64,000 nt of DNA. It comes from Citrobacter amalonaticus (GTDB lineage Bacteria > Pseudomonadota > Gammaproteobacteria > Enterobacterales > Enterobacteriaceae). Under the pieces are notes generated by a model that did no database searches, was not told the DNA's origin, and was given only the letters and a program-made list of their open reading frames with translations. Location of the stretch: assembly GCF_002918555.1 (NCBI RefSeq), contig NZ_PQMB01000004.1:1-64000 (forward strand), read 5' to 3'. The position numbers were made by a program, and so were the translations under genes. Below, piece by piece: positions 19,746 through 32,983 of the stretch; positions within the stretch are counted from its first letter, which is position 1, and each line of letters begins with the position of its first letter.

Positions 19746-20890
19746 TGTGCTAACTCCAGGACGGCATCCGCGGCTTGCTCATCGGCATTGCAACGGATCT
19801 GCTGATGCAGTTCGCGGAAGGTATCATGCATTACATGACGGGTTTTACCGTTTGCCAGCAGCGGCAACAGCGCTTCGGCCAGTTTTTGCGGTTCACACTC
19901 TTCCTGCAACAGCTCTTTAACTAATTCTCTTCCCGCCAGCAGGTTGGGCAACGAAACGTAATCAGTCTTCACCAACCGCTTCGCCAGCCAGAACGTGAAT
20001 GGCTTCATACGATAGCCCACCACCATCGGACATTTCGCCAACATGCACTCCAGCGCCGCCGTACCGGAGGCCAGCAGTGCCGCATCGCTCGCCACCATCG
20101 CTTCACGCGCCATTCCGTCAAGCATATGTACGGAAAGTTCGGGCGCAACGTCTGCTTTAATATGTTCAAACTGCTCGCGCCGTTTGGCATTAACCAGCGG
20201 CACAACAACTTCAAGGTCGGGATAGTGCTGGCGCAGCAGCTGTGCGGTTTTCAGGAAATCCGCGCTAAGCATTTCTACCTCAGCACCGCGGCTGCCGGGC
20301 AACAGAGCGAGACAGTGAGCGTCATGGGAGATCCCCAGCACGTCGCGCGCCGCGTTTTTATCCGGGTCCAACGGCATGGCATCCGCCATCGTATGGCCGA
20401 TGAAACGGCACGGGACATGATATTTGTCGTAAAACGCTTTTTCGAAAGGCAGAAAAGCCAATACCATGTTGGTGGATCTGCCTATTTTGAAAACGCGTTT
20501 CTGTCGCCACGCCCAGACGGACGGACTGACATAATGAATTGTTTTAATGCCCTGCTTTTTCAGGTTTCCTTCAAGAGTAATATTGAAATCAGGCGCATCA
20601 ATACCAACGAACACGTCTGGCTTAAGATCGGTGAACCGACGGGTGAGATCGGCGCGAATGTGCAGTAAGCGACGCAGGCGACCAAGCACTTCAACAATGC
20701 CCATCACCGCCAGCTCTTCCATTTCGTACCAGGCCTCACAGCCTTCAGCCTGCATACGCGGCCCCGCAACGCCAACAAAACGAGCATCAGGAATCCGCGC
20801 TTTAAGGGCGCGAATTAAGCCAGCACCAAGAATATCGCCGGAAGTTTCTCCGGCGACCAGGGCAATCGTTAAGGGACGCTGTTCAGCCAT
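19742..20890 (-). CDS. lpxB: lipid-A-disaccharide synthase LpxB
   Basis: GT-B-fold (family GT19) glycosyltransferase of 382 aa, a peripheral inner-membrane enzyme that joins lipid X to UDP-2,3-diacylglucosamine to make the lipid A disaccharide. The N-terminus shows [17 protein letters not shown], the UDP-site region [11 protein letters not shown] is visible, and [10 protein letters not shown] lies in the membrane-contacting part. It overlaps lpxA by one base. Confidence 0.97.
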   Translation of the reverse strand: MAEQRPLTIALVAGETSGDILGAGLIRALKARIPDARFVGVAGPRMQAEGCEAWYEMEELAVMGIVEVLGRLRRLLHIRADLTRRFTDLKPDVFVGIDAPDFNITLEGNLKKQGIKTIHYVSPSVWAWRQKRVFKIGRSTNMVLAFLPFEKAFYDKYHVPCRFIGHTMADAMPLDPDKNAARDVLGISHDAHCLALLPGSRGAEVEMLSADFLKTAQLLRQHYPDLEVVVPLVNAKRREQFEHIKADVAPELSVHMLDGMAREAMVASDAALLASGTAALECMLAKCPMVVGYRMKPFTFWLAKRLVKTDYVSLPNLLAGRELVKELLQEECEPQKLAEALLPLLANGKTRHVMHDTFRELHQQIRCNADEQAADAVLELAQ

Positions 20891-21678
20891 TAGCGGATCA
20901 GACCACGCGTTGAGCGGGCAAAGAAATCGCTAAACGGTTGAACTTCCGGATACTGCTTCGCCAGCTCGGCAATTTCCGGTTTCGCTTCGTCCAGCGTTTT
21001 GCCGCTGCGGTACAGCGCTTTGTAGGCATTACGGATCGCGGTGATCGCTTCGCGACTAAAGCCGCGGCGCTTCAGCCCCTCGATATTGACCCCAAAAGGC
21101 GTCGCGTGGTTGCCCTGAGCAATAACATATGGCGGAACATCCTGAGCGACCCCAGAACAGCCGCCGACCATCACGTGCGCACCGATGACGCAGAACTGGT
21201 GCACCGCGGTCATACCGCCGATGATGACAAAATCATCCAGCGATACATGGCCCGCAAGAGTGGCGTTATTAGCCAGAATGCAGCGGTCGCCTATCGAACA
21301 ATCGTGCGCCACGTGAGCGTTGATCATCAGCAGGTTATCGCTGCCCACCTTCGTCAATCCACCACCCTGCACTGTGCCACGATGAATGGTGACGCTTTCG
21401 CGAATGCGGTTACGATCGCCGATTTCCACTCGGGTGGGTTCACCAGCATATTTCAGATCCTGGTTAACCTCACCAATAGAGGCAAACTGATAAATCTCGT
21501 TATCGCGACCAATTTTGGTATGGCCGTTCACGACAACATGAGACTTCAGTACGGTACCCTCACCAATTTCAACATGGGGTCCAACAATACAAAAAGGTCC
21601 AATGTGGGCATTGGCACCGACAGAGGCACCCTCTTCCACAATGGCTGTGGGATGAACAAAGGCGGATTTATCAATCAC
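20890..21678 (-). CDS. lpxA: UDP-N-acetylglucosamine acyltransferase LpxA
   Basis: First enzyme of lipid A synthesis (262 aa): transfers R-3-hydroxymyristate from ACP to O3 of UDP-GlcNAc. The left-handed beta-helix is built from hexapeptide repeats over residues 1-190, with the catalytic His125 in the NAHVAHDC stretch, and a helical C-terminus follows. It is 3 bp from fabZ, which uses the same hydroxyacyl-ACP pool; lpxA and fabZ balance membrane phospholipid against LPS. Confidence 0.97.
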   Translation of the reverse strand: MIDKSAFVHPTAIVEEGASVGANAHIGPFCIVGPHVEIGEGTVLKSHVVVNGHTKIGRDNEIYQFASIGEVNQDLKYAGEPTRVEIGDRNRIRESVTIHRGTVQGGGLTKVGSDNLLMINAHVAHDCSIGDRCILANNATLAGHVSLDDFVIIGGMTAVHQFCVIGAHVMVGGCSGVAQDVPPYVIAQGNHATPFGVNIEGLKRRGFSREAITAIRNAYKALYRSGKTLDEAKPEIAELAKQYPEVQPFSDFFARSTRGLIR

Positions 21679-21681
21679 GTA

Positions 21682-22137
21682 TCAGGCCTCCCGGCTACGA
21701 GCGCACATCATCGTTGCTTCGCAAACTACTTTACCGTCAACCAGCGCAACCCCTTTAAAACGGGTCAGGCCACGGCGTGTTTTCTCGAAAGTGACTTCCA
21801 TGATCATCTGATCGCCGGGTACAACAGGGCGCTTGAAGCGCGCTTCGTCGATACCAGCGAAGTAATACAGTTCGCCCGGTTCCAGTTTACCGACGCTTTT
21901 AAACGCCAGGATACCGGTGGCCTGCGCCATCGCTTCCAGAATCAGCACGCCCGGGAAAATCGGTTTGCCCGGAAAATGTCCCTGGAAAAACGGCTCGTTA
22001 ACAGAGACATTTTTCACTGCGCGCAGAAAACGCCCTTCTTCAAAATCCAGCACGCGGTCAACCAGCAGAAACGGAAAACGGTGCGGCAGAAGTTCTAAAA
22101 TCTCTTCAATATGCAGAGTATGAGTGTTAGTAGTCAA
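21682..22137 (-). CDS. fabZ: 3-hydroxyacyl-ACP dehydratase FabZ
   Basis: Hot-dog-fold dehydratase of 151 aa in the fatty-acid elongation cycle. The catalytic pair is His54 ([11 protein letters not shown]) and Glu68 (LEAMAQ). The start is a TTG at 22137: it gives the canonical N-terminus MTTNTHTL and has a good ribosome site (ACAGGAAGAG) just upstream. A further in-frame TTG at 22155 lies upstream of that site and is rejected. The weak start may limit FabZ relative to LpxA. Confidence 0.95.
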   Translation of the reverse strand: MTTNTHTLHIEEILELLPHRFPFLLVDRVLDFEEGRFLRAVKNVSVNEPFFQGHFPGKPIFPGVLILEAMAQATGILAFKSVGKLEPGELYYFAGIDEARFKRPVVPGDQMIMEVTFEKTRRGLTRFKGVALVDGKVVCEATMMCARSREA

Positions 22138-22235
22138 AATACTCTTCCTGTCCAAATATACTAAAAGACAATAATAACACGGCCTGCCGCAATCATATGA
22201 ATGGGACAGGCCGTAAAGTCAGATATGCTTACACT

Positions 22236-22353
22236 TCATCCTTCAAGCTGCCTCTTTGTTGGCTGCCTTAGCTCCCCCGGTCACGAACCAGAGTGCGTTA
22301 CCGGGGATCACTCAGTTGCCGCCCTGAGGCACCTTGAATGATTTTGTGTATAA
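22236..22353. repeat. ERIC-like intergenic repeat (copy C)
   Basis: Fills the lpxD-fabZ gap. The left part CATCCTTCAAGCTG is shared with copy D, as is the downstream TGGCTGCC-type segment, and the right part TTGAATGATTTTGTGTATA is nearly identical to the right end of copy D (GGAATGATTTTGTGTATA). It lies inside the long operon, so it must be transcribed. Confidence 0.6.
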
Positions 22354-22361
22354 CTGGAGCG

Positions 22362-23387
22362 TTAGTCTTGCTGATTAACCTTGCGCTCAATCGCTTTGAG
22401 GCGCTTGCTCATATCATCAATATTCATCACCAGTGCGGCAGTCTTACGCCAAACTTTGTTAGGCTGCAGCGGAATACCTGAAGAATAGACGCCAGGTTCC
22501 GTGACAGGACGCATCACCATAGCCATGCCGGTCACCGTGACTTTGTCGCATATTTCCATATGCCCGTTGATCACGCTGGCCCCGCCAATCATGCAATAGC
22601 GACCAATCTTCAGGCTGCCCGCCATAATGACGCCACCGGCAACTGCCGTATTGTCGCCAATCACAACGTTATGTGCAATCTGGCACTGGTTATCAATAAT
22701 AACACCGTTGCCGATCACCGTATCATCCAGCGCGCCACGATCGATCGTCGTACAGGCACCGATCTCCACACGATCGCCAATAATTACGCGACCAAGCTGT
22801 GGGATCTTCACCCAGTTGCCACGATCGTTGGCATAGCCAAAACCGTCGGCACCGACAACCGTACCCGACTGAATCAGGCAATTTTCACCGATCTGAATGT
22901 CGTGGTAAATCGTCACGTTCGCCCACAGACGCGAACCTGCACCAATTTTGGTATTTTTTCCGACGAAGCACCCAGCGCCGATCGCCACGTTATCGCCCAG
23001 TTCTACGCCAGACTCAATGACCGCGTTCGCGCCCACCGAGACATTGTTACCCAGCTTTGCCGTTGCGTCGATCGCTGCACTCGGAGCAATGTTCTGCGCA
23101 GGCTGCGGCGTGGTATCTAAAATTTGCGCCATTCGCGCATACGTCAGGTAGGGGTTCTTCACTACCAGCGCGGCACTCTTAGCAAAAGGGAGATCGTCCT
23201 GCGTCATCACGACAGCAGAAGCCTGGCATAATGCCAGATGTTCACGGTACTTAGGATTCACCATGAACGTAATGTGACCTGTTTGCGCAGATTGCATGGA
23301 AGCCACGCCGGTGATGACGATATCGCCATCACCGTGTAACTCTGCATCCAACTGCTCTGCTAAATCAGCCAGTCGAATTGAAGGCAT
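22362..23387 (-). CDS. lpxD: UDP-3-O-(3-hydroxymyristoyl)glucosamine N-acyltransferase LpxD
   Basis: Third step of lipid A synthesis (341 aa): N-acylates UDP-3-O-acyl-glucosamine from hydroxymyristoyl-ACP. It has an N-terminal uridine-binding domain (1-100), a left-handed beta-helix of hexapeptide repeats (about 100-310) with catalytic His239 in QCQIAHNVV, and a C-terminal helix. It is 3 bp after skp. Confidence 0.97.
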   Translation of the reverse strand: MPSIRLADLAEQLDAELHGDGDIVITGVASMQSAQTGHITFMVNPKYREHLALCQASAVVMTQDDLPFAKSAALVVKNPYLTYARMAQILDTTPQPAQNIAPSAAIDATAKLGNNVSVGANAVIESGVELGDNVAIGAGCFVGKNTKIGAGSRLWANVTIYHDIQIGENCLIQSGTVVGADGFGYANDRGNWVKIPQLGRVIIGDRVEIGACTTIDRGALDDTVIGNGVIIDNQCQIAHNVVIGDNTAVAGGVIMAGSLKIGRYCMIGGASVINGHMEICDKVTVTGMAMVMRPVTEPGVYSSGIPLQPNKVWRKTAALVMNIDDMSKRLKAIERKVNQQD

Positions 23388-23390
23388 TAC

Positions 23391-23876
23391 TTATTTAACC
23401 TGTTTCAGTACGTCGGCAGTGATGTCTTTTACATCGCTGCTGTTGTAAGCAACGGTGTTTGCGTCCACAACCAGATCGATGCTCTGGCTGTTAGCAACGG
23501 ATTTTACGGCAGTCTGGATACGGGTAACCAGTTTGCCACGCTCTTCGTTGGAACGGCGTGCACGATCCTGCTCAAAAGCCTGCGCTTTTTGAGAGAAAGT
23601 CTGGCGCTGAGCCATCACGTCTTTTTCCAGCTTGGTACGCTCGTTGCCGGCTTTCATGGACTGCAGACGCTGCATTTTAGATTGCAGATCGGATTCCATA
23701 CGCTGCAGTTCGCTGGCGCGGCCTTTGAACTCGTTTTCCAGCGTGTTGGAGACACCGGTTTTCTGCGCAACCTGTTGGAACAGGCTACCCATGTTGACGA
23801 TTGCAATTTTGTCAGCAGCCTGTGCAGACGTTACCATCGCTAAACCGAGACCTGCAGCTAATAACCACTTTTTCAC
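23391..23876 (-). CDS. skp: periplasmic chaperone Skp (OmpH)
   Basis: Trimeric jellyfish-shaped holdase of 161 aa that carries unfolded outer-membrane proteins across the periplasm to the BAM complex. The signal peptide (1-20) ends AQA before ADKIAIV. Long Gln/Lys/Arg-rich helices (about 45-130) form the tentacles. The start is GTG at 23876, after an AAGGAGTTTATT ribosome site; the open frame extends upstream to 23951 without family similarity. It sits between bamA and lpxD. Confidence 0.96.
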   Translation of the reverse strand: MKKWLLAAGLGLAMVTSAQAADKIAIVNMGSLFQQVAQKTGVSNTLENEFKGRASELQRMESDLQSKMQRLQSMKAGNERTKLEKDVMAQRQTFSQKAQAFEQDRARRSNEERGKLVTRIQTAVKSVANSQSIDLVVDANTVAYNSSDVKDITADVLKQVK

Positions 23877-24003
23877 AATAAACTCCTTACCATCCCATTT
23901 GCACCCGAAGGTGCAGTTCTTTGCGTGGCAAAGGCGATCCCATGCAAGCAAAATCGCCTAAAGTCATCGCTACACTACCATTACATTCCTTTGCGAAGAA
24001 CAA

Positions 24004-26451
<2,448 letters not shown>

Positions 26452-26462
26452 CTAACACTCTC

Positions 26463-27815
26463 TTACAACCGAGAGAAATCATTGAAAAGTGCAAGCCCCA
26501 TTAACAACACCAGCAAAATCGAGCCAATGCGATAACTAAAGTCTTGAACCCGCTCGGATACCGGACCGCCCTTAAGCTTTTCAATCGCCAGGAACAGCAG
26601 ATGCCCCCCGTCAAGAACGGGCAACGGAAACAGGTTGATTATCCCTAAGTTCACGCTAATCAGCGCAAGGAACATCAGGTAATAAATCCCCCCAAACTCC
26701 GCTGACATCCCAGCCCCCTGAGCGATAGAAATCGGCCCACTGAGGTTGTTCAGTTTCACATCACCGGTTATCAATTTTCCCAGCATACTGACAGTCAGCT
26801 TCATCAACTGCCACGTTTTATCCGTGGCTTCGGCAATGGCGCTGAAAGGCCCATACTGGCGTACAGTCTTATATTCTTCCGGCAGAGGGATAATTTTAGG
26901 TACTACACCCGCAAACCCTTCCGCCTTTCCGTTAACCGGCTTTGTATCCGGGATTAACGTCAAAGACAAGGCACTTCCTTGTCTTTCAATTTCCAGCGCT
27001 AACGACTTACCCGGATTATCGCGCACAAGCGTCACGAACGTCATCCATTGCGTTAACGATTGACCATCGACTTTAACGATCCTGTCGCCCGCTTGCAAAC
27101 CTGCTTTGCTTGCCGCCGAATTTACCTGCACTTCGGCCAGGACCGGTTCAATCTGCGGACCACGTGGTCGAATCCCTAAAGAAGATACAGGATCTTGCTT
27201 GTCAGGCTCAAATGCCCAGTGCCGCAAATCCAGCGTTTTCTCTTGTCGCTGGTTGCTGCCAAAGGGCGCCACGGTAATGGTCGTGCTTTCGTCACCGATT
27301 TTTGCTACCAGTTGTAAACGCACGGCATCCCAATCAGGGGTTTCGATACCATCAACGGCTTTAAGTTCCGTGCCTGGCGCAATTTGCGCTTCAGCGGCTA
27401 TTGAATTGGGCGTTATTTCACCCACTACCGGACGAACGCCAGGGACGCCGATGATAAAAACCAGCCAGTAAGCAAAGATAGCGAAAATGAAATTTGCAAC
27501 CGGACCGGCGGCAATAATCGCCGCACGTTGGCCCACGGTTTTATTATTGAACGCATAGTGGCGTAGCTCCGGGATCACCGGTTCAGCACGCTCATCCAGC
27601 ATTTTGACATAGCCGCCCAGAGGGATCAGGGCGATAACATATTCAGTACCCAACCGGTCAGTTCGGCGCCAGAGCGCTTTGCCAAAACCAATGGAAAAGC
27701 GCTCGACACGGACACCGCAGCGCCGGGCAACCCAGAAGTGACCAAATTCATGCACGGTAATAAGCACGCCCAGTGCAACGATGAACGCAGCCAGATTCCA
27801 GAGAATACTCAGCAT
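26463..27815 (-). CDS. rseP: site-2 zinc metalloprotease RseP
   Basis: Inner-membrane protease of 450 aa that cleaves RseA within the membrane after DegS, releasing sigma-E; it also removes remnant signal peptides. The zinc motif HEFGH gives His22, Glu23 and His26; the second metal site is the LDGGHL motif near 400. Two PDZ domains lie between transmembrane segments 1 and 3 (about 115-310). Four transmembrane helices are expected. It is next to bamA, whose assembly failure triggers this pathway. Confidence 0.97.
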   Translation of the reverse strand: MLSILWNLAAFIVALGVLITVHEFGHFWVARRCGVRVERFSIGFGKALWRRTDRLGTEYVIALIPLGGYVKMLDERAEPVIPELRHYAFNNKTVGQRAAIIAAGPVANFIFAIFAYWLVFIIGVPGVRPVVGEITPNSIAAEAQIAPGTELKAVDGIETPDWDAVRLQLVAKIGDESTTITVAPFGSNQRQEKTLDLRHWAFEPDKQDPVSSLGIRPRGPQIEPVLAEVQVNSAASKAGLQAGDRIVKVDGQSLTQWMTFVTLVRDNPGKSLALEIERQGSALSLTLIPDTKPVNGKAEGFAGVVPKIIPLPEEYKTVRQYGPFSAIAEATDKTWQLMKLTVSMLGKLITGDVKLNNLSGPISIAQGAGMSAEFGGIYYLMFLALISVNLGIINLFPLPVLDGGHLLFLAIEKLKGGPVSERVQDFSYRIGSILLVLLMGLALFNDFSRL

Positions 27816-27826
27816 AAGACCTTCCG

Positions 27827-28687
27827 TTAAAGCGTTTTGAATACCAGTAACAACAGGCAGGCAAAGACCGGTACCGCTGCCGTCAGGCTGTCAATACGAT
27901 CCAGAATACCGCCATGCCCCGGAATCAAATGACCGCTGTCTTTAATTCCTGCTTCACGCTTAAACATACTCTCGGTTAAGTCACCCAACACGGAGGCCAG
28001 GGCCGCAACAATAGAGCAGATGAGCAACGTTACAGGTGCGACTTCCAGATTCGCCCACATGCCGTAACCCCATGAGATTACCGCTGCGGTGGCGAGTCCG
28101 CCGATAAAACCCTGCCAGGTTTTACCCGGAGATACCTTCGGCGCCAGCTTATGTTTGCCAAACAATTTGCCAAACATATACGCCCCGGAGTCCGCCCCCC
28201 AAACGAGGATCATGACATAGAGCAGCCACAGTGCGCCACTATATTGATTCTCATCATAATGCCATGCGCGTAGCACCAGCATTCCCCAGAAGAAGGGAAC
28301 AATAGTTAACACGCCGAAAATGATGCGTAAAGTCTTTGAGTTACGCCAGATCGACGCTGATTCAGGATAAAAAAGCACCAGTAACAGCGCCGCAATCCAC
28401 CATCCCAACGAAGCCCAAAGCGAAACGTCAACCAGTGGTTGTTGATGAATATTGTGGTGATATTCGGGCAGCAGAAAAAGCATCAGCGCCAGCAATAACC
28501 CGCACAGAACCGCCAGCCAGACTCGCTGTGTGCGAGTCGTGAAACCACTTAACTGTCCCCATTCCCAGGCGGCCAGCATACACACGACCAGCGTAACAAT
28601 GGCGAACCCCACCGGCGGCAGCAGAAACAGCGCCGCGATGACAACAGGTATTAAAACAAAAGCAGAAATCAGGCGATACTTCAGCAA
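27827..28687 (-). CDS. cdsA: phosphatidate cytidylyltransferase CdsA
   Basis: Polytopic inner-membrane enzyme of 286 aa that makes CDP-diacylglycerol from CTP and phosphatidate, the precursor of all phospholipids. The family signature is visible near the C-terminus ([20 protein letters not shown] then GILDRID). About eight hydrophobic helices. It follows uppS by 12 bp and precedes rseP by 11 bp. Confidence 0.97.
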   Translation of the reverse strand: MLKYRLISAFVLIPVVIAALFLLPPVGFAIVTLVVCMLAAWEWGQLSGFTTRTQRVWLAVLCGLLLALMLFLLPEYHHNIHQQPLVDVSLWASLGWWIAALLLVLFYPESASIWRNSKTLRIIFGVLTIVPFFWGMLVLRAWHYDENQYSGALWLLYVMILVWGADSGAYMFGKLFGKHKLAPKVSPGKTWQGFIGGLATAAVISWGYGMWANLEVAPVTLLICSIVAALASVLGDLTESMFKREAGIKDSGHLIPGHGGILDRIDSLTAAVPVFACLLLLVFKTL

Positions 28688-28699
28688 AAGAGACCCCCA

Positions 28700-29458
28700 T
28701 CAGGCTTTTTCATCACCGGGCTCGGTGCCGCCGAAACGACGCTCTCGATTAGCAAAGGCATGCAGCGCACCTTCAAAGTCTTGTTCATCGAAATCGGGCC
28801 AGAGAACATCAGTAAAGTAAAGTTCGGCATAGGCAATTTGCCAAAGCAAAAAGTTACTTATGCGATGTTCTCCCCCAGTCCTAATTACTAAATCCACAGG
28901 AGCCAGCTCATGCATGCAGATTTGCTGGCTTAGCATCTCTTCGTCAATCTGATCAGGGCGCAGTAAACCTTCCTGCACCTGTTCTGCCAGTTGCCTGACT
29001 CCCTGGACAATATCCCAACGTCCACCGTAATTCGCTGCAATATTCAGCGTCAGCCCTGTGTTCTGGGCGGTAAGTGCTTCTGACTTACGAATACGTTCCT
29101 GCAAACGTGAGTTAAATCGACTGATATCTCCAATAATACGCAGGCGAACGTTATGGCGATGCAGGCTTTTAACTTCGCTATCCAGCGCCCACACAAACAG
29201 CTCCATTAACGCGCTCACTTCCTGCGCAGGACGATTCCAGTTTTCACTACTAAAGGCATACAGCGTTAACGCATCAATACCGTTGTTGGCAGCAAAAGAG
29301 ACAGCCCGACGGACAGATTTGGCTCCGGCCTTATGTCCGAAAGCGCGAATCTTCCCTTGCTTTTTCGCCCAGCGACCATTGCCATCCATAATGATCGCGA
29401 CATGACGACAGCCATGTACTGGCAAATTTTCGCTTACTGGTTGAGTTGCAGACAACAT
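28700..29458 (-). CDS. uppS: undecaprenyl diphosphate synthase UppS (IspU)
   Basis: Cis-prenyltransferase of 252 aa that adds eight isopentenyl units to farnesyl diphosphate, giving the C55 lipid carrier for peptidoglycan, O-antigen and other glycans. Catalytic Asp25 lies in [12 protein letters not shown]; the conserved [15 protein letters not shown] motif is present. First gene of the uppS-accA transcription unit; a repeat and the dxr terminator lie upstream. Confidence 0.97.
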   Translation of the reverse strand: MLSATQPVSENLPVHGCRHVAIIMDGNGRWAKKQGKIRAFGHKAGAKSVRRAVSFAANNGIDALTLYAFSSENWNRPAQEVSALMELFVWALDSEVKSLHRHNVRLRIIGDISRFNSRLQERIRKSEALTAQNTGLTLNIAANYGGRWDIVQGVRQLAEQVQEGLLRPDQIDEEMLSQQICMHELAPVDLVIRTGGEHRISNFLLWQIAYAELYFTDVLWPDFDEQDFEGALHAFANRERRFGGTEPGDEKA

Positions 29459-29515
29459 AACGCGTTTTTAGTCCCTGAAAGGATTTAGCGGTACTCAGGA
29501 ATACTGAAGCCTTTT

Positions 29516-29720
29516 ACACAACATCCTTCAAGCTGTCTCTTTGCTGGCTGCGAATTATCCGGCTCATCTCTGAGCCTCGCCCTTACGGGCCGCCGCTGTG
29601 CGACGTTCAAATCTGTTCCAGACAGATTTGTCATTTTCCCCTGTCACATACGATTAATATGCTCCTGGGAACGCATTCGCTTGCCACCTGGATGCAACTG
29701 GAATGATTTTGTGTATACAT
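29516..29720. repeat. ERIC-like intergenic repeat (copy D)
   Basis: The dxr-uppS gap (29459-29848, 390 bp) contains no gene. It holds this repeat and the dxr terminator. The left end CATCCTTCAAGCTG and right end GGAATGATTTTGTGTATA match copy C. The interior carries GACAGATTTGTCA and CTCCTGGGAAC segments of ERIC type. Confidence 0.65.
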
Positions 29721-29746
29721 AAAAAAGCCGTGTCAAACCACGGCTT
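29719..29746 (-). terminator. Rho-independent terminator of dxr
   Basis: Minus strand: stem AAGCCGTG/CACGGCTT (29725-29732 with 29739-29746) with a T-run after it. It is about 100 bp downstream of the dxr stop and 260 bp upstream of uppS, so uppS needs its own promoter or read-through. Confidence 0.8.
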
Positions 29747-29848
29747 ACCTGACCAAATAAAGCCAAATACCTGCGATCAGGTGGCGCAGACTATATCACT
29801 GAAGCCCAACGCTAACAAATAGCACGATCTCCTGCAGCAGGAATATCG

Positions 29849-31045
29849 TCAGCTTACACGTCGCATCACCTGCTTTTTGGCTACTTCCCGGGCAACAGTA
29901 TCAACCGCCAGCACATCATCAACGCTTTGCGGTTCCTGCAAATCCACCTTCTCCAGCACGGCTAAATTTAGTTCAGCAATATCAGTAAAACGAATTTGTT
30001 GCGCAAGGAATGCGGCGACCGTCGTTTCATTTGCCGCATTCAGCGCTGTCGTCGCGGCCTGCCCTTGTTCGAACGCATCCATCGCCAGCTTCAGACACGG
30101 ATAACGCTGATAATCAGGTGCGGCAAACGTCAGCGCACTGAGCTTACAAAAGTCGAGTGGCTTCACGCCAGAGGTCACGCGATTCGGCCATGCCATCGTA
30201 TGGGCAATCGGCGTACGCATATCCGGTTCCCCCAATTGTGCAAGGACGCTGCCATCCTGATAACGCACCATTGAGTGGATCACCGACTGCGGGTGAATCA
30301 ACACTTCCATCTGGTCAGCACTGGCATTAAACAACCAGCGTGCTTCAATGTATTCCAGACCTTTATTCATCATAGTGGCAGAATCGACGGAGATCTTACG
30401 TCCCATCGACCAGTTCGGATGACGACATGCCTGATCGGGCGTCATATTCACCAGATCGCGCAATGGCGTTTCACGGAAAGGGCCACCAGACCCGGTAAGC
30501 AAAACGGATACAACGCCATTCTGCTCCAGATCAGCGTATCCCAGATCGTGTTGAATGGGTTGGGGCATACTCTGAAAAATAGCGTTATGTTCGCTATCCA
30601 CCGGCAAAAGTCGGGCTTTACTCTGTTTGACGGCCTCCATAAAGAGGCGACCACAGGTGATCAGCGATTCTTTATTAGCCAGCAGAATTGTCTTTCCGGC
30701 GCGGATGGCCGCGAGCGTTGGCAGCAGTCCGGCAGCGCCAACAATGGCCGCCATCACCTGGTCAACCTCGTCCAGTGCCGCCATATCACATGCAGCCTGC
30801 TGCCCACTCAGAACATCAATACGGCAGCCATGTTGCTGCAGCGCCGCCTTAAGCTGAGCGGCGCTATTTTCATCATCCATCACCGCATAGCGCGGCGAGA
30901 ATTCCAGACACTGCTCCACCATACGGGTGACATTTTTACCTGCGACCAGCGCTACAACACGGAAGTTATCAGGATTGTGGCGTACCACGTCCAGCGTGCT
31001 GCAGCCAATAGAGCCGGTCGAGCCCAGAATGGTTAGTTGCTTCAT
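29849..31045 (-). CDS. dxr: 1-deoxy-D-xylulose 5-phosphate reductoisomerase Dxr (IspC)
   Basis: NADPH-dependent enzyme of 398 aa that commits carbon to the MEP isoprenoid pathway; the fosmidomycin target. The nucleotide-binding motif GSTGSIG is at residues 8-14, and the active-site region [13 protein letters not shown] and the substrate loop with the conserved [19 protein letters not shown]-type stretch are present. It precedes uppS, which uses the pathway's product. Confidence 0.97.
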   Translation of the reverse strand: MKQLTILGSTGSIGCSTLDVVRHNPDNFRVVALVAGKNVTRMVEQCLEFSPRYAVMDDENSAAQLKAALQQHGCRIDVLSGQQAACDMAALDEVDQVMAAIVGAAGLLPTLAAIRAGKTILLANKESLITCGRLFMEAVKQSKARLLPVDSEHNAIFQSMPQPIQHDLGYADLEQNGVVSVLLTGSGGPFRETPLRDLVNMTPDQACRHPNWSMGRKISVDSATMMNKGLEYIEARWLFNASADQMEVLIHPQSVIHSMVRYQDGSVLAQLGEPDMRTPIAHTMAWPNRVTSGVKPLDFCKLSALTFAAPDYQRYPCLKLAMDAFEQGQAATTALNAANETTVAAFLAQQIRFTDIAELNLAVLEKVDLQEPQSVDDVLAVDTVAREVAKKQVMRRVS

Positions 31046-31070
31046 GAGACGTCCAGAAGAATTTTACCCC

Positions 31071-31185
31071 TCATACTTCAAATTGCATGTGCGTTGGCTC
31101 GACTCAACCCGTAGGCAGCCAGCACAAGCGCCGTCCAAAACGCTAACGCGTTTTACCCCGCAGCTCGAAATATTTAGGGTATGAC
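31071..31185. repeat. ERIC-like intergenic repeat (copy E, degenerate)
   Basis: In the frr-dxr gap. The left end TCATACTTCAAATTGCATG and the right end with AGCTCGAAATATTTAGGGTATGA form imperfect inverted ends of the same family as copy A (ACTTGAAGTATGA). The interior is short and diverged. Confidence 0.5.
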
Positions 31186-31196
31186 AAGATAAAAAG

Positions 31197-31242
31197 CAAA
31201 ACGCCGCCAGTCGATCCTTTTGGATCTTCTGCGCGGCGTTTT
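31197..31242 (-). terminator. Rho-independent terminator of frr
   Basis: Outer stem AAAACGCCGC/GCGGCGTTTT flanks an inner GATCC/GGATC hairpin; the minus-strand product ends GCGGCGTTTTGCTTTTT. It begins 15 bp downstream of the frr stop. Confidence 0.85.
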
Positions 31243-31257
31243 AGTCGTACAGGCGAA

Positions 31258-31815
31258 TCAGAACTGCATCAGTTCCGCTTCTTTGTCTGCCAGCGCCGCA
31301 TCAACTTTCTTGATCGCTGCGTCAGTCATTTTCTGTACGTCGTCCTGAGAACGGCGATCGTCATCTTCGCTGATCTCTTTATCTTTCAACAGTGCTTTCA
31401 CTTTATCGTTAGCATCGCGACGAACATTGCGCACGGCAACGCGAGCCTGTTCTGCTTCGCCACGAACGATTTTGGTCAGGTCTTTACGACGTTCTTCGGT
31501 CAGAGGAGGCAGCGGAACGCGGATATCGCTGCCCGCAGAGCTCGGGTTCAGACCGAGATCGGACGCCATAATCGCTTTCTCTACCGCCGGGCTCAGGGAA
31601 CGATCGAACACGTTGATTTTCAGGGTACGGGAATCTTCTACCGTTACGCTTGCCAGCTGACGCAGCGGCGTCGGCGTGCCGTAATATTCCACGACAATGC
31701 CATCCAACAGGCTGGGAGAAGCACGACCCGTGCGTATTTTGCTGATTTGGTTTTTGAACGCTTCAACGCATTTTTCCATGCGTACTTCAGCATCTTTTCT
31801 GATATCGCTAATCAC
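31258..31815 (-). CDS. frr: ribosome recycling factor Frr
   Basis: tRNA-shaped factor of 185 aa that, with EF-G, splits post-termination ribosomes. The three-helix-bundle domain and the small beta domain (about 30-105) are recognisable, with [19 protein letters not shown] typical of the family and the helix rich in Arg near [13 protein letters not shown]. Separated from pyrH by a 295 bp repeat-containing gap, and followed by a terminator. Confidence 0.97.
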   Translation of the reverse strand: MISDIRKDAEVRMEKCVEAFKNQISKIRTGRASPSLLDGIVVEYYGTPTPLRQLASVTVEDSRTLKINVFDRSLSPAVEKAIMASDLGLNPSSAGSDIRVPLPPLTEERRKDLTKIVRGEAEQARVAVRNVRRDANDKVKALLKDKEISEDDDRRSQDDVQKMTDAAIKKVDAALADKEAELMQF

Positions 31816-31953
31816 GTTACGAATCCTTGAATACTAGTCTCAGTCAGACCAGACAATTGCACATAGTGGAAATGTGCTAAGTATAGCCCTGATTAATACG
31901 TTTACGGGTAAGGCACTATCCCGCGACAGTAGTGCGAAATCTTACCTCTATTT

Positions 31954-32099
31954 CTACACAAAATCATTCAAGTTGTATCAAGGCGGCTGCCTTCGGTGAG
32001 GGACAAGGATGTCCCTCATTCATCCCCAGGCGCTTACTACCGTAAGTGACTGGGGTGAGCAAAGGCAGCCAACGCAGAGACAGCCTGAAGGATAAAGTG
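31954..32099. repeat. ERIC-like intergenic repeat (copy F)
   Basis: This is the clearest ERIC core in the window. It contains ATCCCCAGGCGCTTACTACC then GTAAGTGACTGGGGTGAGC, closely matching the well-known ERIC inner palindrome. The ends are CATTCAAGTTGTATCAAGG and GACAGCCTGAAGG. It lies in the pyrH-frr gap, so the element is transcribed with frr if the genes share a transcript. Confidence 0.78.
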
Positions 32100-32110
32100 T
32101 AACACGGGAA

Positions 32111-32836
32111 TTATTCCGTGATTAACGTCCCCTCTTTTTCACCCATTACGACACGACGCAGCGCGCCAGGCTTATTCATGTTAAACACACGAATTGGCAG
32201 TTTATGGTCACGGGCCAGCGTAAACGCAGCCAGATCCATCACTTTCAGCTCTTTGTCCAGCACTTCGTTGTAAGTCAGCTGTTCGTACATGGTTGCAGAC
32301 GGATCTTTTGCCGGATCGGCGGTGAACACACCATCGACTTTCGTGGCTTTCAATACCACATCGGCTTCGATTTCGATACCGCGCAGGCAGGCAGCGGAGT
32401 CGGTGGTAAAGAAAGGATTACCGGTTCCTGCGGAAAGAATAACGACACGGTTGTTACGCAGCAGGCTGATCGCCTCAGCCCAGCTGTAGTTGTCACAAAC
32501 GCCATTCAGCGGAATAGCAGACATCAGGCGGGCGTTCACATAGGCGCGGTGGAGCGCATCGCGCATCGCCAGACCGTTCATCACGGTGGCCAGCATGCCC
32601 ATGTGGTCGCCCACGACGCGGTTCATACCCGCTTTCGCCAGACCAGCACCACGGAACAGGTTACCACCACCAATCACCACACCAACCTGAATACCCAGTT
32701 CAACCAGTTCTTTGATCTCCTGAGCCATACGATCCAGTATGCTTGCATCAATACCGAAGCCTTCCGTACCCTGCAGAGCTTCACCGCTTAACTTAAGCAG
32801 AATACGTTTATAGACGGGTTTTGCATTGGTAGCCAT
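32111..32836 (-). CDS. pyrH: uridylate kinase PyrH
   Basis: Hexameric UMP kinase of 241 aa, amino-acid-kinase fold, GTP-activated and UTP-inhibited; it makes UDP for pyrimidine nucleotide synthesis. The N-terminal [14 protein letters not shown] and [13 protein letters not shown] motifs are present. It also takes part in pyrimidine control of carAB in E. coli. It lies between tsf and frr on the same strand, as in E. coli. Confidence 0.97.
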   Translation of the reverse strand: MATNAKPVYKRILLKLSGEALQGTEGFGIDASILDRMAQEIKELVELGIQVGVVIGGGNLFRGAGLAKAGMNRVVGDHMGMLATVMNGLAMRDALHRAYVNARLMSAIPLNGVCDNYSWAEAISLLRNNRVVILSAGTGNPFFTTDSAACLRGIEIEADVVLKATKVDGVFTADPAKDPSATMYEQLTYNEVLDKELKVMDLAAFTLARDHKLPIRVFNMNKPGALRRVVMGEKEGTLITE

Positions 32837-32944
32837 GTTTCTTTCCTGAGACTGTCAACGATTGAGATGAATGAGTTCCGGCGACATTGTATGTCGCTTT
32901 TCAGCGCAACCAAACCGGGGCTGGCTGAATTTACATGAAGGGTT

Positions 32945-32975
32945 GCAAAAAGAAGCCGCCCTCAGGCGGCTCCTT
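32945..32975 (-). terminator. Rho-independent terminator of rpsB-tsf
   Basis: Minus strand: AGCCGCC TGAG GGCGGCT followed by TCTTTTTG (stem 32954-32960 with 32965-32971). It starts about 12 bp after the tsf stop and separates tsf from pyrH. Confidence 0.9.
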
Positions 32976-32983
32976 TTCGACAA

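Noticed and set aside
20938-22098. 386-codon plus-strand frame across lpxA and fabZ
   Set aside because: Antisense shadow spanning two conserved genes; composition is an artefact (His/Asn/Arg-rich).
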